From Gemmatimonadota bacterium (GTDB lineage: Bacteria > Gemmatimonadota > Gemmatimonadetes > Longimicrobiales > Gaopeijiaceae), in assembly GCA_030550695.1 (NCBI GenBank), contig JAUQOX010000011.1:1-22912 (forward strand): 22,912 bases of DNA. Reading direction: 5' to 3'. The position numbers were made by a program, and so were the translations under genes. The notes beneath the pieces were generated by a model. That model made no database searches and was not told the DNA's origin. It was given only the letters and a program-made list of their open reading frames with translations. This document shows positions 21,436-22,912 of the stretch, in pieces. Every line of letters starts with the position of its first letter. Position 1 is the first letter of the stretch.

Positions 21436-22912
21436 ATGAGGCGCACCTGGGTTTCCCGCTGGCCGACGATCCTGACCCTGGCCACCCTTTCTTTCGGTGC
21501 GGCGGCGTGCGGCTCCGACGATGACCCCGCGGGGGCGGACGACAAGCCCGACCGGGGACCGGTGGGCACCGTGGTGATCTCCACGGACATCACCCAGAAT
21601 CGGACCTTGTATGCTGACACCGTCTATCGCCTTTCGGGGTTCATCAAGGTGGCCAACGGAGCCACCCTCACCATCCAGCCCGGCACCCGGATCGAGGGTG
21701 ACTTTGACGTCCCGGGTTCCTCCTTGTTCATTCTCAGGGGGTCCCGGATCGTAGCCCAGGGCACCAGGGAGCGGCCCATCGTGTTCACCTCGTCCCGGCC
21801 TGCGGGCCAGAGGAGGCCTGGGGATTGGGGCGGACTCATCATCATCGGCAACGGGATCATCAACCGTGGCCGGCCGACCTACATCGAGGGGACGGGCACG
21901 GACGCAGTGAAGAACCCCCTGCAGGACTATTCCGGCGGCACCAACAACAACGACAACAGCGGTATTCTCCGGTACGTGCGGATCGAGTTCGCCGGCTTCC
22001 CCACAGCTCCCAACGAAGAGCTGAACAGCCTGACTCTGGCCGCGGTGGGGCGGGGCACCACCATCGAGTACGTGCAGGTCCTCCTCGGTTTGGATGACTC
22101 CTTCGAATGGTTCGGGGGAGCGGTGGACGCGCGGTATCTGGTGTCCTACGAGTCCGGCGACGACCACTTCGACGCCTCGGAAGGGTACGTAGGGCGTGTC
22201 CAGTACATGATCGGCTTCCAGTCCATCAGGCCCGAGCCTCGGGCAGGTCTGGCCGGCGGCGCTGCTACAGATCCCCAGGGGATCGAGAACGACGGATGTT
22301 GGGCCGAGAACTGCAACGCCGGGAACGATCGCCGGAGCGAGTCCCAGCCCTACACCGTTCCGGTGTTCGCCAACTTTACCCTCGTGGGAGCCCCCAGCGG
22401 CGCGTGGGACACTCCCAGCGGCAACATCGGCATGATGCTCCGCCGGGGCACGGGCGGGCTTTATGTGAACGGAGTGGTGGCCCGCTTCACCAGGGCCGGG
22501 GTTTCCATCCGGGGCGACCAGACCAAGGCGCGCCTGGATGCGGGTCTCCTGGCGATCCGGAATGTCTACTTCACCGAGGTGCCGGTCCTGTTCCAGACGG
22601 GCACCGGGACTGGAGAGTCGTCCCAGCACACCTTGGACGCCACGGCCAACGGCCTCCAGTTGGGGACAGTGGCGGCCAGCACCCTCTTTGCCGCCCTGCC
22701 GGCCAACACGGCCACGGCCACCGCCGCCAGCTTCGACTGGACACCGGCGGCCAACTCGCCCATCGCCTCGGGCGGCCTTACCAGCTTTGCTGCCCTCCCC
22801 CAACAACTTCGGGATGCCGCGGGCACGTTCATCACCCCCACCTCGTATCGGGGGGCGGTGGGTCCGGGGGGCACGAAGTGGTGGGAAGGCTGGACATACT
22901 ACGCCCACAACT
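21436..22912 (+). CDS. Right-handed beta-helix-type lipoprotein paired with the TonB receptor (3' end outside window)
   Basis: The frame is open from the ATG at 21436 to the last base (492 codons). AGGAG lies 12 bases upstream of the ATG. The N-terminus (RRTW..., hydrophobic 11-24, AAAC with Cys25) looks like a lipoprotein signal, and an acidic linker (GSDDDPAGADD) follows. The body begins ITQNRTLYADTVYRLSGFIKV and then shows ATLTIQPGTRIEGD, ERPIVFTSSRP, GDWGGLIIIGN, DNSGILRYVRIEFAG, TTIEYVQVLLGLDDSFEWFGG and HFDASEGYVG. These strand-turn units are typical of a beta-helix family common in Bacteroidota and related groups, usually annotated hypothetical. The C-terminal WWEGWTYYAHN suggests that only a few codons are missing. 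Lying 50 bases after a TonB receptor gene, it may act as a surface-exposed or periplasmic substrate-binding partner, much as SusD does for SusC. That is inference; no catalytic site is visible. Confidence 0.82.
   Translation, partial: MRRTWVSRWPTILTLATLSFGAAACGSDDDPAGADDKPDRGPVGTVVISTDITQNRTLYADTVYRLSGFIKVANGATLTIQPGTRIEGDFDVPGSSLFILRGSRIVAQGTRERPIVFTSSRPAGQRRPGDWGGLIIIGNGIINRGRPTYIEGTGTDAVKNPLQDYSGGTNNNDNSGILRYVRIEFAGFPTAPNEELNSLTLAAVGRGTTIEYVQVLLGLDDSFEWFGGAVDARYLVSYESGDDHFDASEGYVGRVQYMIGFQSIRPEPRAGLAGGAATDPQGIENDGCWAENCNAGNDRRSESQPYTVPVFANFTLVGAPSGAWDTPSGNIGMMLRRGTGGLYVNGVVARFTRAGVSIRGDQTKARLDAGLLAIRNVYFTEVPVLFQTGTGTGESSQHTLDATANGLQLGTVAASTLFAALPANTATATAASFDWTPAANSPIASGGLTSFAALPQQLRDAAGTFITPTSYRGAVGPGGTKWWEGWTYYAHN

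Noticed and set aside
21337..22908. Minus-strand open frame opposite the beta-helix lipoprotein.
   Set aside because: The plus-strand frame has a ribosome site, a lipobox-like Cys and regular beta-helix units; the antisense frame is an Arg/Gly/Pro-rich shadow.
1..22912. Search by eye for CRISPR arrays, tRNA genes, insertion sequences, phage genes or defence systems.
   Set aside because: No spaced direct repeats, cloverleaf-like T-loop sequences, transposase or integrase motifs, or toxin/nuclease genes were seen.

Overview
The window is a G+C-rich, gene-dense chromosomal segment of a diderm bacterium. An Omp85-type barrel, a YaiO-type barrel, a TonB-dependent receptor, several Sec signal peptides and two candidate lipoproteins show an outer membrane. 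The mix of secreted S9 peptidase, CocE/NonD hydrolase, tandem secreted amidohydrolases, and a TonB receptor carrying a carboxypeptidase-regulatory-like domain suggests Gemmatimonadota or a similar group. That assignment is an inference; no rRNA or marker gene is present. I saw no tRNA, rRNA, CRISPR array, insertion sequence or phage gene.

Layout. (1) 1-624: the 3' end of an Omp85/BamA-like barrel gene, converging on a DUF4956 membrane protein gene (710-1384, minus). (2) 1385-2042: a gene-free, hairpin-rich divergent spacer. (3) 2043-6741: a compact four-gene operon encoding a tandem-receiver response regulator, a membrane-anchored HEAT-repeat protein, a processive family 2 glycosyltransferase, and a YaiO-type outer-membrane barrel. 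It looks like a signal-controlled exopolysaccharide synthesis and export system. (4) 6784-9776: two translationally coupled secreted amidohydrolases. The first keeps the metal ligands; the second has lost essentially all of them. (5) 9840-11979 (minus): a YbdL-type aminotransferase followed by a YafV/Nit2-type omega-amidase, which together form the glutamine transaminase/omega-amidase route. (6) 12197-12946: a thioredoxin-fold protein (CPVC) fused to a HEAT-like tail. (7) 13082-18217: a secreted S9 prolyl-oligopeptidase-type peptidase and a secreted CocE/NonD serine hydrolase. (8) 18515-22912: a TonB-dependent receptor followed by a beta-helix lipoprotein cut by the window end.

How the parts may fit. 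Regions 4, 7 and 8 read as a peptide or amide scavenging economy: extracytoplasmic hydrolases release small products and a TonB receptor imports a ligand. Region 5 recycles keto acids using glutamine. Region 3 is the best candidate for a little-described system. The most unusual protein-level observation is the catalytically dead amidohydrolase partner in region 4. Start codons were chosen mainly from Shine-Dalgarno spacing and signal peptides. All functions are predictions from sequence motifs, with no database search.
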